Assembly: GCA_947501845.1 (NCBI GenBank) | Contig: CANMXP010000005.1 | Span: 124,001 to 188,000, forward strand | Direction of reading: 5' to 3' | Source: an uncultured Flavobacteriaceae bacterium | GTDB lineage: Bacteria; Bacteroidota; Bacteroidia; Flavobacteriales; Flavobacteriaceae | Length of the DNA stretch: 64,000 bases | Shown: piece by piece, positions 44,772 through 55,288 of the stretch | Layout: every line of letters begins with the position of its first letter | How positions within the stretch are numbered: the first letter of the stretch is position 1 | The notes under the pieces: generated by a model | Told to the model about the DNA's origin: nothing | The model's database searches: none | Seen by the model: only the letters and a program-made list of their open reading frames with translations | Program-made: the position numbers and the translations under genes

Positions 44772-46379
44772 TTGATAAACCGAAAACTTAGTTTAAATCA
44801 TAAAATATTTTGTATTAACATAGTGCTATTATTTTTAAGCACGCTTTGTTATGGTCAGAGCTCAGAAGATTATGAACGATTTGTCGATTCTGCTGATGTC
44901 TACATTGATAATGATACTAATAAAGCGACCGCTTTTTTAGATTCTATCCCAGAGCCCGTTAATAATTATATTAGAGATGGTCTTCCCAGTTATTATAATA
45001 TAAAATCTTTAATATATGATGAGGAAAACGATAATATAAAATCATATCAAAGCAGCACTTTGGCATTAAAATATGCAGTAGAATTAGAGAATTATAAAGT
45101 TGCTGGAGAATCTAGTTTAGTATTGTTTTCTTGTGTTTATCATGTTAAAAAGGATACTACTGCCTACAAATATTTAAAAAAGGCAAGAGCGTATTATAAG
45201 CTATCTGATTATGCTTATGGTGATTTTGAAGTTGACATAACATATGCTTATTCTAAATTTATTGATACGGACTATGAAGTGTGTAACACGTTTTTACTAG
45301 ACAATTTAGAAAAATATAAAGCTGCTAAAGATGACGCCTATTTTTATATGTTTGCTCTGGGGATAATCACTTTAAACTATTTAGGCCTTGAAGATTTAGG
45401 AACGGCTTATAAGTATTTTAATGATTTTAAGAAATTAAAAAATGATGCTACCATTGTCAATTATAATTATGGGTCTTTTGAATCTTCAATAAATGTGGCT
45501 TTTGCCAAAACTTATTTTGAAAAAAATAAAATAGATTCTACATTTCATTATCTAATAAAATCCTCTGAAAATAGGCACTTTATGACAAAAGATGTCGAGG
45601 AGAACTATTTAAAGTTATATGTTGATGCCTTTAGAGCTTCTAACAACCAAGAAATGGCAAAAGCCTACACCGACTCTTTAATGACTTTTGAAAATAAAAT
45701 ATACGACAACCTTATGAGCAATAGTTTTCAAGTAAACAATGCTCTAGCAAAAACAGAATTAGAATTAGAAAATGTAAATAATAAAAAATATTTCAATGGT
45801 TTTTTAGTGATCGTTTTGCTTCTTCTTTTAACGGCTTCAAGCTTTATATATATGTTTTTTTATAGAAAGCAAAAGTCTAAAACGGCGAATTTAAGTAATG
45901 AGACAAGTAATTTATCCTATATAAAGGCCAACAATGAAAAATTAGCAGTTAAGGTTCAAGGGTTGGAAGATTATATATATAATTTAAAAATAGAAATTAA
46001 AAAGATAGCGACTATTGGGGAAGTATCTATTCAACGTGAAAGAATTAAAGAATTATACAAAGCCTTACATCATAATTCCTCAACGATTTTAGATAAAAGT
46101 GAAAATCATTTAGAGTTAGTTAATGAACTTAATGTGAATTTTTTTCAGAGCATAAGTGAAATATATCCGCAATTAAATAATTCCGAGGTTATTATTTGTT
46201 ATTACTTATATGTTGGTTTCAAGAATAAAGAAATTGCGGTATTTTTAAATACATCTGTTAGGGCTATTGAAAGCAAACGTTATCGCATTTCTAAAAAAAT
46301 CAACCTCAATAAAGAAAAAGGCACCTTACTGGAACACCTTAAAAATACTTTTAAAGATTCAGAAAAGATACTGAATTAA
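44772..46379 (+). CDS. TPR / membrane helix / HTH transcriptional regulator
   Basis: A 535-residue one-component regulator. A signal-like N-terminal segment (about 12-28) leads to a TPR-like helical region (30-340), one membrane helix (about 345-365), a coiled coil, and a C-terminal LuxR-type HTH (about 475-520, with NSEVIICYYLYVGFKNKEIAVFLNTSVRAIE split over the helices). The TPR part is predicted to be outside the membrane and the HTH in the cytoplasm. The start is TTG at 44772, because no ATG lies before the N-terminal helix. No kinase partner gene adjoins it. Confidence 0.86.
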   Translation: MINRKLSLNHKIFCINIVLLFLSTLCYGQSSEDYERFVDSADVYIDNDTNKATAFLDSIPEPVNNYIRDGLPSYYNIKSLIYDEENDNIKSYQSSTLALKYAVELENYKVAGESSLVLFSCVYHVKKDTTAYKYLKKARAYYKLSDYAYGDFEVDITYAYSKFIDTDYEVCNTFLLDNLEKYKAAKDDAYFYMFALGIITLNYLGLEDLGTAYKYFNDFKKLKNDATIVNYNYGSFESSINVAFAKTYFEKNKIDSTFHYLIKSSENRHFMTKDVEENYLKLYVDAFRASNNQEMAKAYTDSLMTFENKIYDNLMSNSFQVNNALAKTELELENVNNKKYFNGFLVIVLLLLLTASSFIYMFFYRKQKSKTANLSNETSNLSYIKANNEKLAVKVQGLEDYIYNLKIEIKKIATIGEVSIQRERIKELYKALHHNSSTILDKSENHLELVNELNVNFFQSISEIYPQLNNSEVIICYYLYVGFKNKEIAVFLNTSVRAIESKRYRISKKINLNKEKGTLLEHLKNTFKDSEKILN

Positions 46380-46681
46380 GTTTTGCTATTTCTTATAATC
46401 TAAATCCAAGGAGAAACTAAAAAAATACGACTCAATTGCTTTTTGAGTAGCAAGTGAGTAGTCATTTATTCTTTATTATTAAGGGAGTTTGTGATATTTG
46501 CGTAGCTATTAATTAATTTTTTAATCTGCCACATTTTACCTACTTAATGTCTGTTTTTTTGGGTAAGCCGAATTTACTTTTGGTAAAAAAACATGAATAA
46601 AATGTTGTGGTTTTAGTTTCAGATAAACTAATCTATATCTATAAAGGATATATATTTAAAAGTTTATTTGGTTAGATAGGG
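46380..46681. other. Gene-free interval between convergent genes
   Basis: About 300 bp of AT-rich DNA between the TPR regulator stop and the terminator of the carboxylase operon. I see no open frame of note and no repeat. Confidence 0.5.
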
Positions 46682-46713
46682 AAAAAAAGGAGTCTGTTAC
46701 AGACTCCTTTTTT
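46682..46713. terminator. Bidirectional terminator of the acyl-CoA carboxylase operon
   Basis: AAAAAAGGAGTCTG pairs perfectly with CAGACTCCTTTTTT around TTA. It lies 3 bp beyond the carboxyltransferase stop on the minus strand, and its A/T flanks let it work both ways. Confidence 0.9.
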
Positions 46714-46715
46714 AA

Positions 46716-48257
46716 TTATAAAGGAATATTTCCATGCTTTCTTTTAGGCGTATCGACATGCTTATCTTCTAACATAGAAAAAGCTTTAATAAGCTTCCTT
46801 CGTGTATTTTTGGGTAAAATAACTTCATCAATAAAACCACGTCTAGCAGCTCTGTACGGATTAGCAAATTTATCTGAATACTCAGTTTCTTTTTCTGCTA
46901 ATTTTTCAGTAGGGTTATCGGCATTGGCAATTTCCCGCTTGAATATAATTTCACTGGCACCTTTTGCACCCATAACGGCAATTTCGGCACCTGGCCATGC
47001 GTAATTTAAATCAGCTCCAATATGCTTAGAGTTCATCACGTCATAGGCTCCACCATAAGCCTTTCTGGTAATAACGGTTACTCTAGGTACGGTAGCTTCA
47101 CTTAAGGCATATAACAATTTTGCACCATGAACAATAATCCCATTCCATTCTTGGTCAGTTCCTGGTAAAAAACCGGGCACATCAACAAGTACTAGTAGTG
47201 GTATATTAAAACAATCACAGAATCGTGTAAAACGCGCTGCTTTTTTTGAGCTTTTTACGCCAAGTACACCTGCCAAAAACATGGGTTGATTGGCAATAAT
47301 TCCTATACTTCGCCCTCCAAGTCTCGCAAAACCAACAATAATATTTTCGGCATAATCTTTATGGATTTCATAAAAAGAGTCTTCATCTATAATACCAGCA
47401 ATAACGTCGTGCATATCATAAGGCTTATTAGGGTTGTCTGGTATTATATCCGATAAAATATCCCTAACCTCATCTTTCAGCTCAAAATCCAATTTTTGAG
47501 GTGTTTCCGTATTGTTTTGAGGCAAATAACTTAGCAGGAGCTTTATGTCTTCTAAACATGCTATATCATTAGCAGAAATTTTATGTGCAACACCAGATTT
47601 TGAAGCATGGGTATAAGCGCCACCTAGTTCCTCGCTGGTTACTTCTTCATTGGTAACTGTTTTAACAACATTAGGACCTGTTACAAACATATAACTCGTG
47701 TTTTCTACCATAATGGTAAAATCGGTCATGGCAGGGGAGTAGACAGCCCCACCAGCACAAGGACCCATGATGGCAGAAATTTGGGGGATTACTCCAGAAG
47801 TTTGTACATTTCTATAAAATATGTCTGCATAACCACCAAGAGATCGAACACCTTCTTGAATACGGGCACCTCCCGAATCGTTTAACCCAATAATAGGAGC
47901 GCCAACTTTTACCGCTAAGTCCATGATTTTACATATTTTTTCGGCATGTGTTTCAGATAAAGCCCCGCCAAATACTGTGAAATCTTGTGCGTATACATAA
48001 ACAAGTCTACCATTTACAGTACCATATCCAGTAATAACGCCGTCTCCAAAGTAAACTTCGTCTTCCATCCCAAAATCTGTAGTTCTGTGCGTAACCAGAA
48101 TACCAATTTCCTCAAAAGAACCCTCATCCATAAAATAGTTGACACGTTCTCTTGCGGTGAGCTTCTTTTTTGCATGTTGTTTATCAATACGTTTTTGTCC
48201 GCCACCTAAATGGGCCAAGGCTATACGTTCATTTAGTTTTTTTATTTTTGAATCCAT
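46716..48257 (-). CDS. pccB: Acyl-CoA (propionyl-CoA type) carboxylase carboxyltransferase subunit
   Basis: A 513-residue carboxyltransferase that moves CO2 from carboxybiotin to an acyl-CoA. Key features: [32 protein letters not shown], the oxyanion glycines in [12 protein letters not shown] and [16 protein letters not shown], and [18 protein letters not shown] with the second acyl-binding loop [15 protein letters not shown]. It is closest to propionyl-CoA carboxylase beta. I use the ATG at 48257; the upstream frame to 48293 adds no conserved sequence. It is the last gene of the BCCP-accC-pccB operon. Confidence 0.93.
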   Translation of the reverse strand: MDSKIKKLNERIALAHLGGGQKRIDKQHAKKKLTARERVNYFMDEGSFEEIGILVTHRTTDFGMEDEVYFGDGVITGYGTVNGRLVYVYAQDFTVFGGALSETHAEKICKIMDLAVKVGAPIIGLNDSGGARIQEGVRSLGGYADIFYRNVQTSGVIPQISAIMGPCAGGAVYSPAMTDFTIMVENTSYMFVTGPNVVKTVTNEEVTSEELGGAYTHASKSGVAHKISANDIACLEDIKLLLSYLPQNNTETPQKLDFELKDEVRDILSDIIPDNPNKPYDMHDVIAGIIDEDSFYEIHKDYAENIIVGFARLGGRSIGIIANQPMFLAGVLGVKSSKKAARFTRFCDCFNIPLLVLVDVPGFLPGTDQEWNGIIVHGAKLLYALSEATVPRVTVITRKAYGGAYDVMNSKHIGADLNYAWPGAEIAVMGAKGASEIIFKREIANADNPTEKLAEKETEYSDKFANPYRAARRGFIDEVILPKNTRRKLIKAFSMLEDKHVDTPKRKHGNIPL

Positions 48258-48312
48258 ATTATTTCGTCTCGAAATGTTACAAAGGCGCAACATTACATGG
48301 TTATTTTATTTT

Positions 48313-49827
<1,515 letters not shown>

Positions 49828-49933
49828 AATAAATTAAAATAAACTATGAATACACATATGTTTAATACAGGTATGTGTACAAAATTTTATATGCTTTATA
49901 ATGTTGAATGTACTTCTATAAATAAAATATGCA

Positions 49934-50422
49934 CTAGGCGTCAAACTCTATTAGTAATTGATTTTTCTCTACGGCGTCTCCTTTATTAACAGAAATAGAC
50001 TTAATAATTCCATGGGTTGGAGCCGTAATGATATTCTCCATTTTCATAGCTTCAAGAATTAAAAGCGGGTCGTCTTCCTTTACTTCTTGATTTTCTTTGA
50101 CGTTTATCTCTAAAATAAGTCCAGGCATGGGGGCTTTAACAGAATCGATATGTTTAGCAGATCCCATGGCAAACCCCATTTCTTTTATTAAATCGTCTAA
50201 TTTGTTCGAGATATTTATTGTATATGTGTTGTTATTAATTTTTACGTCATACGATTTTTTATAAAAATCTGCTTTGGTAATTTCAGCATCATACGATTTG
50301 TTTTGCTTAAGAATATGAAATTTTGATTCTGAAATTTGTAAAGCGTCAAGATTTGAAATATCACCATCTTTAATTTCAAAATCAAAAGCATTATTTACAG
50401 AGGCTTTGAAGGTTTTACTCAT
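49934..50422 (-). CDS. Biotin carboxyl carrier protein (biotinyl domain)
   Basis: A 162-residue carrier for the carboxylase operon. The C-terminal biotinyl domain has VKAPMPGLILEI and the biotin site EAMKMEN (Lys127), followed by the matching GDAVEKNQLL. The N-terminal half (about 1-85) is a variable docking region of the kind seen in acyl-CoA carboxylase alpha-chain carriers. As first gene of the operon it probably follows the main promoter. The gap to accC is 106 bp. Confidence 0.92.
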   Translation of the reverse strand: MSKTFKASVNNAFDFEIKDGDISNLDALQISESKFHILKQNKSYDAEITKADFYKKSYDVKINNNTYTINISNKLDDLIKEMGFAMGSAKHIDSVKAPMPGLILEINVKENQEVKEDDPLLILEAMKMENIITAPTHGIIKSISVNKGDAVEKNQLLIEFDA

Positions 50423-50569
50423 CTGTGTTTTGAATTAATTTGTAGTAAATATATGAATTTTATATACCAAATACTTTATTACAAAGTACGGAAAAGGAGC
50501 AGAAACCGTTAAAATTATCAAAAAAAGAGCATCTAATTTATGAGATAAATCATGTTTGAAGACAATTTA

Positions 50570-51244
50570 TCAATCATTAAAATTAGAGTTTTCTTGATGA
50601 CGTTTAATCGCTTTTCTAGAGAGTATAATTCCGATAAAAAGCGATATAAATGCACCTACCCATATACCTGGCACAAAATCTATGAACAAGAAAAAGTCGT
50701 AAGCACCATGAAATATGATAGCAGCCAACAAACCAACAAGGTTTAAGCCTGCCTTGTTCTTCGAAAATTTAGCTTTACCCATATAAAATCCCATTAAGAT
50801 TCCAAATGTTGCATGTGCAGGAACTGCAGTAAAAGCTCTTAATAGTGCTGTTTGGTAACCACCTTCTAATACATAGAAAACATTTTCGGTGGCAGCAAAG
50901 CCCATGGATACCATAACAGCGTATACAATCCCATCAAATGGCTCGTTGAATTCTTTATTTGTTTGTGCATAATAGCGAATAATAATGTATTTACTAAATT
51001 CTTCTATTAAAGCTACAACAAAGAAGGCTTTTATAAATTGATGAAAAATACTTGTATTACTAAGAATAGGTAAAACGATATCAAAGACATAATATAAAAC
51101 AGTTGCAATTATGATACTAACTACCGCGCCTAGAAGAAAATTGTAAAAAAGAAAACGTTTGGGTTCTTTTTCATATTTATCTTTAAAATAGATATATAGA
51201 ATAATTATAAATACGGGAGCAATAGCAAAAAGGAGTAAATTCAT
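50570..51244 (-). CDS. PrsW-family intramembrane metalloprotease
   Basis: A 224-residue membrane protein with about seven helices and the PrsW/CPBP-type motifs EEFSKY (EExxK), FAATENVFY (FAxxEN), HATFG and FHGAYD. Bacillus PrsW cleaves an anti-sigma factor; no anti-sigma gene is visible here. It starts 25 bp after the Nudix gene on the same strand, so the two may share a transcript. Confidence 0.9.
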   Translation of the reverse strand: MNLLLFAIAPVFIIILYIYFKDKYEKEPKRFLFYNFLLGAVVSIIIATVLYYVFDIVLPILSNTSIFHQFIKAFFVVALIEEFSKYIIIRYYAQTNKEFNEPFDGIVYAVMVSMGFAATENVFYVLEGGYQTALLRAFTAVPAHATFGILMGFYMGKAKFSKNKAGLNLVGLLAAIIFHGAYDFFLFIDFVPGIWVGAFISLFIGIILSRKAIKRHQENSNFND

Positions 51245-51269
51245 TCTGAAAAATATCTAAAATAAGTGT

Positions 51270-51824
51270 TTAACCAATGGTCTCTATAATGTTTTGTAAT
51301 ACGAATTCGTAATATGATTTGTTGGAAGGTACAAAGTGATTGTTATTGTTGCCAATATTTTCAATAAGCGTGTTGAAATTGGTAAAAGAAACTAATTTAA
51401 GTGCTTCAACTTCTTCCTCTTGAGGTGTTAATTTTGAAAGATCAACTTTTAATTCACATATAAATGTATTATGGAATTCGTTATCAATAATACCATTTTC
51501 GTACGTTTGAAAGCATTCAAAAATGCCTATTTTTTTTAAATCATTTTCAGAAATAGATAACCCTATTTCTTCTTTGGTTTCTCTAATAGCTGCCTGTTTT
51601 ATAGTTTCTCCTGCATCAATATGTCCTGCAACCGACACATCCCACATTAACGGACAAATTGTTTTTTTTGCCGACCGCTGTGATAATAAAACCTCTCCGT
51701 TTTTGGTATAAAACCAAACATGCGCTGTATGGTGATAATAACCTTTTTGGTGGATAATGTCTTTTAATTTAGAATCCCCCGTTGGATTTCCATGAGCATC
51801 TACAATATCGATATGTTCATCCAT
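51270..51824 (-). CDS. Nudix hydrolase (IPP-isomerase-like subgroup)
   Basis: A 184-residue Nudix-fold enzyme with a complete Nudix box (GHIDAGE ... RETKEEIGL). Upstream, DEHIDIVDAHGNPTG and HHTAHVWFYTKNGEVLLSQRS match the subgroup often annotated as IPP-isomerase-like or YfcD-like. It hydrolyses a nucleoside-diphosphate-linked substrate that cannot be named. It follows the M42 peptidase gene after a terminator, so it probably has its own promoter. Confidence 0.9.
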   Translation of the reverse strand: MDEHIDIVDAHGNPTGDSKLKDIIHQKGYYHHTAHVWFYTKNGEVLLSQRSAKKTICPLMWDVSVAGHIDAGETIKQAAIRETKEEIGLSISENDLKKIGIFECFQTYENGIIDNEFHNTFICELKVDLSKLTPQEEEVEALKLVSFTNFNTLIENIGNNNNHFVPSNKSYYEFVLQNIIETIG

Positions 51825-51837
51825 AATTGTTTTATTA

Positions 51838-51866
51838 TTAAAAAAAGCCTCATAATTGAGGCTTTA
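51838..51866 (-). terminator. Terminator after the M42 peptidase gene
   Basis: AAAGCCTCA pairs with TGAGGCTTT around a 4-base loop, with a long T run on the minus-strand side. It lies 20 bp beyond the M42 stop and ahead of the Nudix start. Confidence 0.85.
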
Positions 51867-51885
51867 GTTTTATTAAGGTTTTAGG

Positions 51886-52974
51886 TTAATCAAAATAACT
51901 AAACGTTTCCCCATCTTTTATATTAAGCAATGTTTCATAAATTAACTTAATAACATTTTCTACATCATCTTTATGTACCATTTCTACAGTAGTATGCATA
52001 TAGCGAAGTGGTAATGAAATTAAAGCAGAAGCCACACCGCCATTACTGTAAGCAAAAGCATCTGTATCGGTTCCTGTAGCACGAGATAGGGCAGAGCGCT
52101 GAAAAGGGATTTTCTTATCCTCTGCAGTATCTGTAATTAAATCACGTAATTTTTGCTGTACTGCAGGTGCATAAGCTACAACAGGTCCTTTTCCAATTTC
52201 AAGATGCCCTTCTTTTTTCTTTTCTATCATAGGGGTTGTTGTGTCATGAGTAACATCGGTAACAATGGCCACATCTGGTTTAATGGTATGTGTAATCATT
52301 TCTGCTCCACGTAAACCAATTTCTTCTTGAACCGAATTTGTAATGTAAAGTCCAAAAGGAAGCTCCTTTTTATTTTCTTTTAATAATCTGGCTACTTCGG
52401 CAATCATAAAACCGCCCACGCGATTATCTAAAGCGCGACAAACAAATTTATCGTCGTTTAAAACATGAAACTCGTCTGGGTAAGTGATAACACAGCCCAC
52501 GTGAATTCCCATTTTTTCAACCTCTTCTTTATCTTTAGCTCCAACATCAATTGTAATATTATCTGGTTTTGGAGGTTCTTCTTTTACTCTGCTACGTGTA
52601 TGTATTGCTGGCCATCCAAAAACACCTTTTACGATACCCTTTTTTGTATGGACGTTAACTATTTTGCTTGGCGCAATTTGATGATCGCTACCACCATTTC
52701 TAATCACATAAATTAATCCGTTGTCTGAAATATAATTGACATACCATGAAATTTCATCGGCATGCCCTTCAATAACAACTTTGTATTTTGCTTTAGGGTT
52801 TATAACGCCAACTGCTGTGCCATAAGTATCTGTAATAAACTCATCTACATACGGTTTTAGGTAATCCATCCATAGTTTTTGCCCAGTCCACTCATAACCC
52901 GTAGGTGCAGCGTTATTTAAATATTTTTCTAAAAAGGCCATAGACCCTTTATTTAGTATGCTTTTCTTCGCCAT
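51886..52974 (-). CDS. M42-family metallo-aminopeptidase
   Basis: A 362-residue cytosolic di-metal peptidase of the M42 (FrvX/tetrahedral aminopeptidase) family. Metal and catalytic residues: EGHADEISW (His, Asp), RALDNRVGG (bridging Asp), VQEEIGLRGA (catalytic Glu pair) and VTDVTHDTT, plus a C-terminal His in RYMHTTVEMV. It is divergent from the DUF4294 gene, and a terminator follows it. Confidence 0.94.
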   Translation of the reverse strand: MAKKSILNKGSMAFLEKYLNNAAPTGYEWTGQKLWMDYLKPYVDEFITDTYGTAVGVINPKAKYKVVIEGHADEISWYVNYISDNGLIYVIRNGGSDHQIAPSKIVNVHTKKGIVKGVFGWPAIHTRSRVKEEPPKPDNITIDVGAKDKEEVEKMGIHVGCVITYPDEFHVLNDDKFVCRALDNRVGGFMIAEVARLLKENKKELPFGLYITNSVQEEIGLRGAEMITHTIKPDVAIVTDVTHDTTTPMIEKKKEGHLEIGKGPVVAYAPAVQQKLRDLITDTAEDKKIPFQRSALSRATGTDTDAFAYSNGGVASALISLPLRYMHTTVEMVHKDDVENVIKLIYETLLNIKDGETFSYFD

Positions 52975-53078
52975 TTATTAAAAAATTTGCACTAAAATAA
53001 TAATATAAATAGAAAAAAAATGTTTTAAACCATGTAAATTATTAAATTTGAAGTATTGAAGCTCCTGTACTTTTACTG

Positions 53079-53756
53079 ATGAACTGTTTAAAATATATAT
53101 TCTTGATATTTCCTGTTTTGCTTTTTGCACAGGAGAGCGATGATATTATAGAGGATTCTACAGCTGTCGAGTATCTTATTATTAAAGGAGACTCCATTCC
53201 ACGACTTTCCATAGATTTAGAGCAAGTAAGACTCTTGCACAAACTTAGGTTTGATAATAAAAAAGAGCGTATTAGATATTTAATTCTTAGACGAAAAACC
53301 ATGAAAGTATACCCGTATGCTAAAATGGCTGCGGAACGTTTGGATTCTATGAGAAAGCGATTAACGACACTTAAAAGGAACCGTGAGAAAAAACGATATA
53401 CTAAGCGTATTCAAAAATACATAGAAGGAGAGTTTTCTGATGAATTAAAGAAACTCACCCGTACGGAAGGCCAAATATTAATTAAATTAATTCACAGACA
53501 AACGGGTACTACTGCTTTTAATTTAATAAAGGAACTGCGTAGTGGCTGGCGTGCATTTTGGTACAATACCACTGCGAGCATGTTCGATATTTCATTAAAA
53601 CGAGAATTTGATCCCATAAATGTAAAAGAGGATTATTTAATTGAAGATATTTTACTGCGTAATTTTCAAAATGGTCGTTTAGAGCGTCAAAAATCTGCTA
53701 TTGAATTTGATTTTTATGATTTGACCGATAAATGGTTGCCTAATAAGAGTCCCTAA
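53079..53756 (+). CDS. DUF4294 exported protein
   Basis: A 225-residue protein with a signal peptide (about 1-17, LLFAQ) and the DUF4294 domain: RRKTMKVYPYAKMAAERLDSM, KYIEGEFSDELKKLTRTEGQIL and LIHRQTGTTAFNLIKELRSGW. The family is near-restricted to Bacteroidota and has no known role. A TAAATTTG box (53043-53050) lies 29 bp upstream. The hemolysin III gene follows 5 bp later. Confidence 0.9.
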   Translation: MNCLKYIFLIFPVLLFAQESDDIIEDSTAVEYLIIKGDSIPRLSIDLEQVRLLHKLRFDNKKERIRYLILRRKTMKVYPYAKMAAERLDSMRKRLTTLKRNREKKRYTKRIQKYIEGEFSDELKKLTRTEGQILIKLIHRQTGTTAFNLIKELRSGWRAFWYNTTASMFDISLKREFDPINVKEDYLIEDILLRNFQNGRLERQKSAIEFDFYDLTDKWLPNKSP

Positions 53757-53761
53757 ATTTA

Positions 53762-54388
53762 ATGCGTGATCAAACTCTTTTTGAAGAAAAACTAAATGCT
53801 GTCGCGCACGCCATAGGAGTATTATTTGGAATTGCGGCATTAATACTGCTTATTTCCTTTGATAGTAAAAAAACGAATTGGAGCCTTTTTAGCATTATCG
53901 TTTATGGCATTTCAATTATTATATTGTTTACTTCGTCCACATTGTATCATGCCGTAAAAGGAAAGGAACGCAAGCATTATTTCAGGATTGTAGATCATAT
54001 TAGTATTTACCTGCTTATAGCGGGTACATATACACCAGTTTTATTAATAGCGTTACATGCAAGTTTGGGATGGACGCTTTTTTGGATTGTATGGAGTATC
54101 GCAGGGTTTGGTATTATTCTAAAATTGTTTTTTACAGGGCGCTTTGAGGTTTTTTCTACCTTACTTTATTTGGCAATGGGATGGCTAATTGTATTTGATT
54201 TTTCAAACTTGTCAAATACCATAGGTGATGAGGGGGTATTGCTCCTATTTGGAGGTGGCTTATTTTATACCGTTGGAATTGTTTTTTATGCCATAGAAAA
54301 AATACCTCTCAATCATGTTATTTGGCACTTATTTGTTTTAGCTGGTGCCATTTCTCATTTTTTTATGATCTTCTTTTATGTCATTTAG
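53762..54388 (+). CDS. Hemolysin III family (PAQR/YqfA-like) membrane protein
   Basis: A 208-residue seven-helix protein of the PAQR superfamily. It has EEKLNAVAHAIGVLFG at the start, the family signature STLYHAVKG, HYFRIVDHISIYLLIAGTYTP, and His residues near the C-terminus (HVIWHLFVLAGAISHFF) that form the metal site in relatives. Toxin activity is not expected for most members. It begins 5 bp after DUF4294 and is probably co-transcribed with it. Confidence 0.93.
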   Translation: MRDQTLFEEKLNAVAHAIGVLFGIAALILLISFDSKKTNWSLFSIIVYGISIIILFTSSTLYHAVKGKERKHYFRIVDHISIYLLIAGTYTPVLLIALHASLGWTLFWIVWSIAGFGIILKLFFTGRFEVFSTLLYLAMGWLIVFDFSNLSNTIGDEGVLLLFGGGLFYTVGIVFYAIEKIPLNHVIWHLFVLAGAISHFFMIFFYVI

Positions 54389-54532
54389 AAGAAAGGTTTA
54401 AGGCATTTCATCATGATGAGATTCCTCTTCGTTTCTCGTCGGAAAAGGTTATTGAAGTGTTTAAAATTAATTGACATTAAAATACATTTCTTAAATAGTT
54501 ATATATAAGACCAATTAAACACGATATAAGGC

Positions 54533-55288
54533 CTATTTCCTTTTTATAATTTTAAAAGAACGTGTTTTGTCGCCTTGTTTAATATTTATAATATAAATAC
54601 CAGAAGAAAGCGTACTGCCGTTTAGAGGAAGTTCATAAAGTTCTGTGCCTTCTACAAAATCAACACTATTAGACGTTATGGGTCTTCCCAGCATATCATA
54701 TATGGTATAGTTTATGGGACTGCTTTCATCAACAGATGAAATTCTAAGATTAATATTGTTTACAAATGGGTTGGGGTAGATCAGGGCATTAAATCCGTTT
54801 TCTTCAGCAATAATATCAAAAGGATCTGTGATGTTGATTTTCATTTCACTTAACCCGTAACAAACGCCTCCAAAATTTGATGTGGGCGTGATTAGCACAT
54901 ATCTCGCTTTTGTGGCGTTGAAATCTGGCCCCTCACTACCTTCATAAGTAGTTGAACCCGTGCCTTGTTCCATTTTATATGCGCCTAAAGTTGTCCAATT
55001 AATACCATCTAACGAATAATCTAAAGTATAATCGTTGATCCCATAATTAAGGTTTTTGGGTTCGTTGGCATTCCAGAATTTAGATTCTTTTAATTCATAT
55101 TCGTAACCAAGATCATACATGATCCAATGGGTTTCACCGTATGCAGAATTAGGATTTGGGGATATCTCACAAGAAATCCAACTGTCAAACCAACTGGTAC
55201 TATGCCTATCGGGATAACATTGTGCATTTATTACGGGAGAAATAAATATAAAAAAGAGGAGTATGTGTATGTGTCGTTTTTTCATCAT
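54533..55288 (-). CDS. T9SS-sorted discoidin-like protein
   Basis: A 251-residue secreted protein: signal peptide (about 1-22), an F5/8-type (discoidin-like) carbohydrate-binding region (SWFDSWISCEISPNPNS, HWIMYDLGYEYELKESKFWN, KARYVLITPTSNFGG), and a T9SS type A sorting domain (IYPNPFVNNINLRI ... SGIYIINIKQGDKTRSFKI). The ATG overlaps the DUF1501 stop by 4 bp, so it ends a three-gene secreted operon. Confidence 0.88.
   Translation of the reverse strand: MMKKRHIHILLFFIFISPVINAQCYPDRHSTSWFDSWISCEISPNPNSAYGETHWIMYDLGYEYELKESKFWNANEPKNLNYGINDYTLDYSLDGINWTTLGAYKMEQGTGSTTYEGSEGPDFNATKARYVLITPTSNFGGVCYGLSEMKINITDPFDIIAEENGFNALIYPNPFVNNINLRISSVDESSPINYTIYDMLGRPITSNSVDFVEGTELYELPLNGSTLSSGIYIINIKQGDKTRSFKIIKRK

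Noticed and set aside
53762-54388. Hemolysin III as a virulence toxin
   Set aside because: The protein is an ordinary PAQR/YqfA-like membrane protein; the name is historical and nothing in context suggests a toxin.
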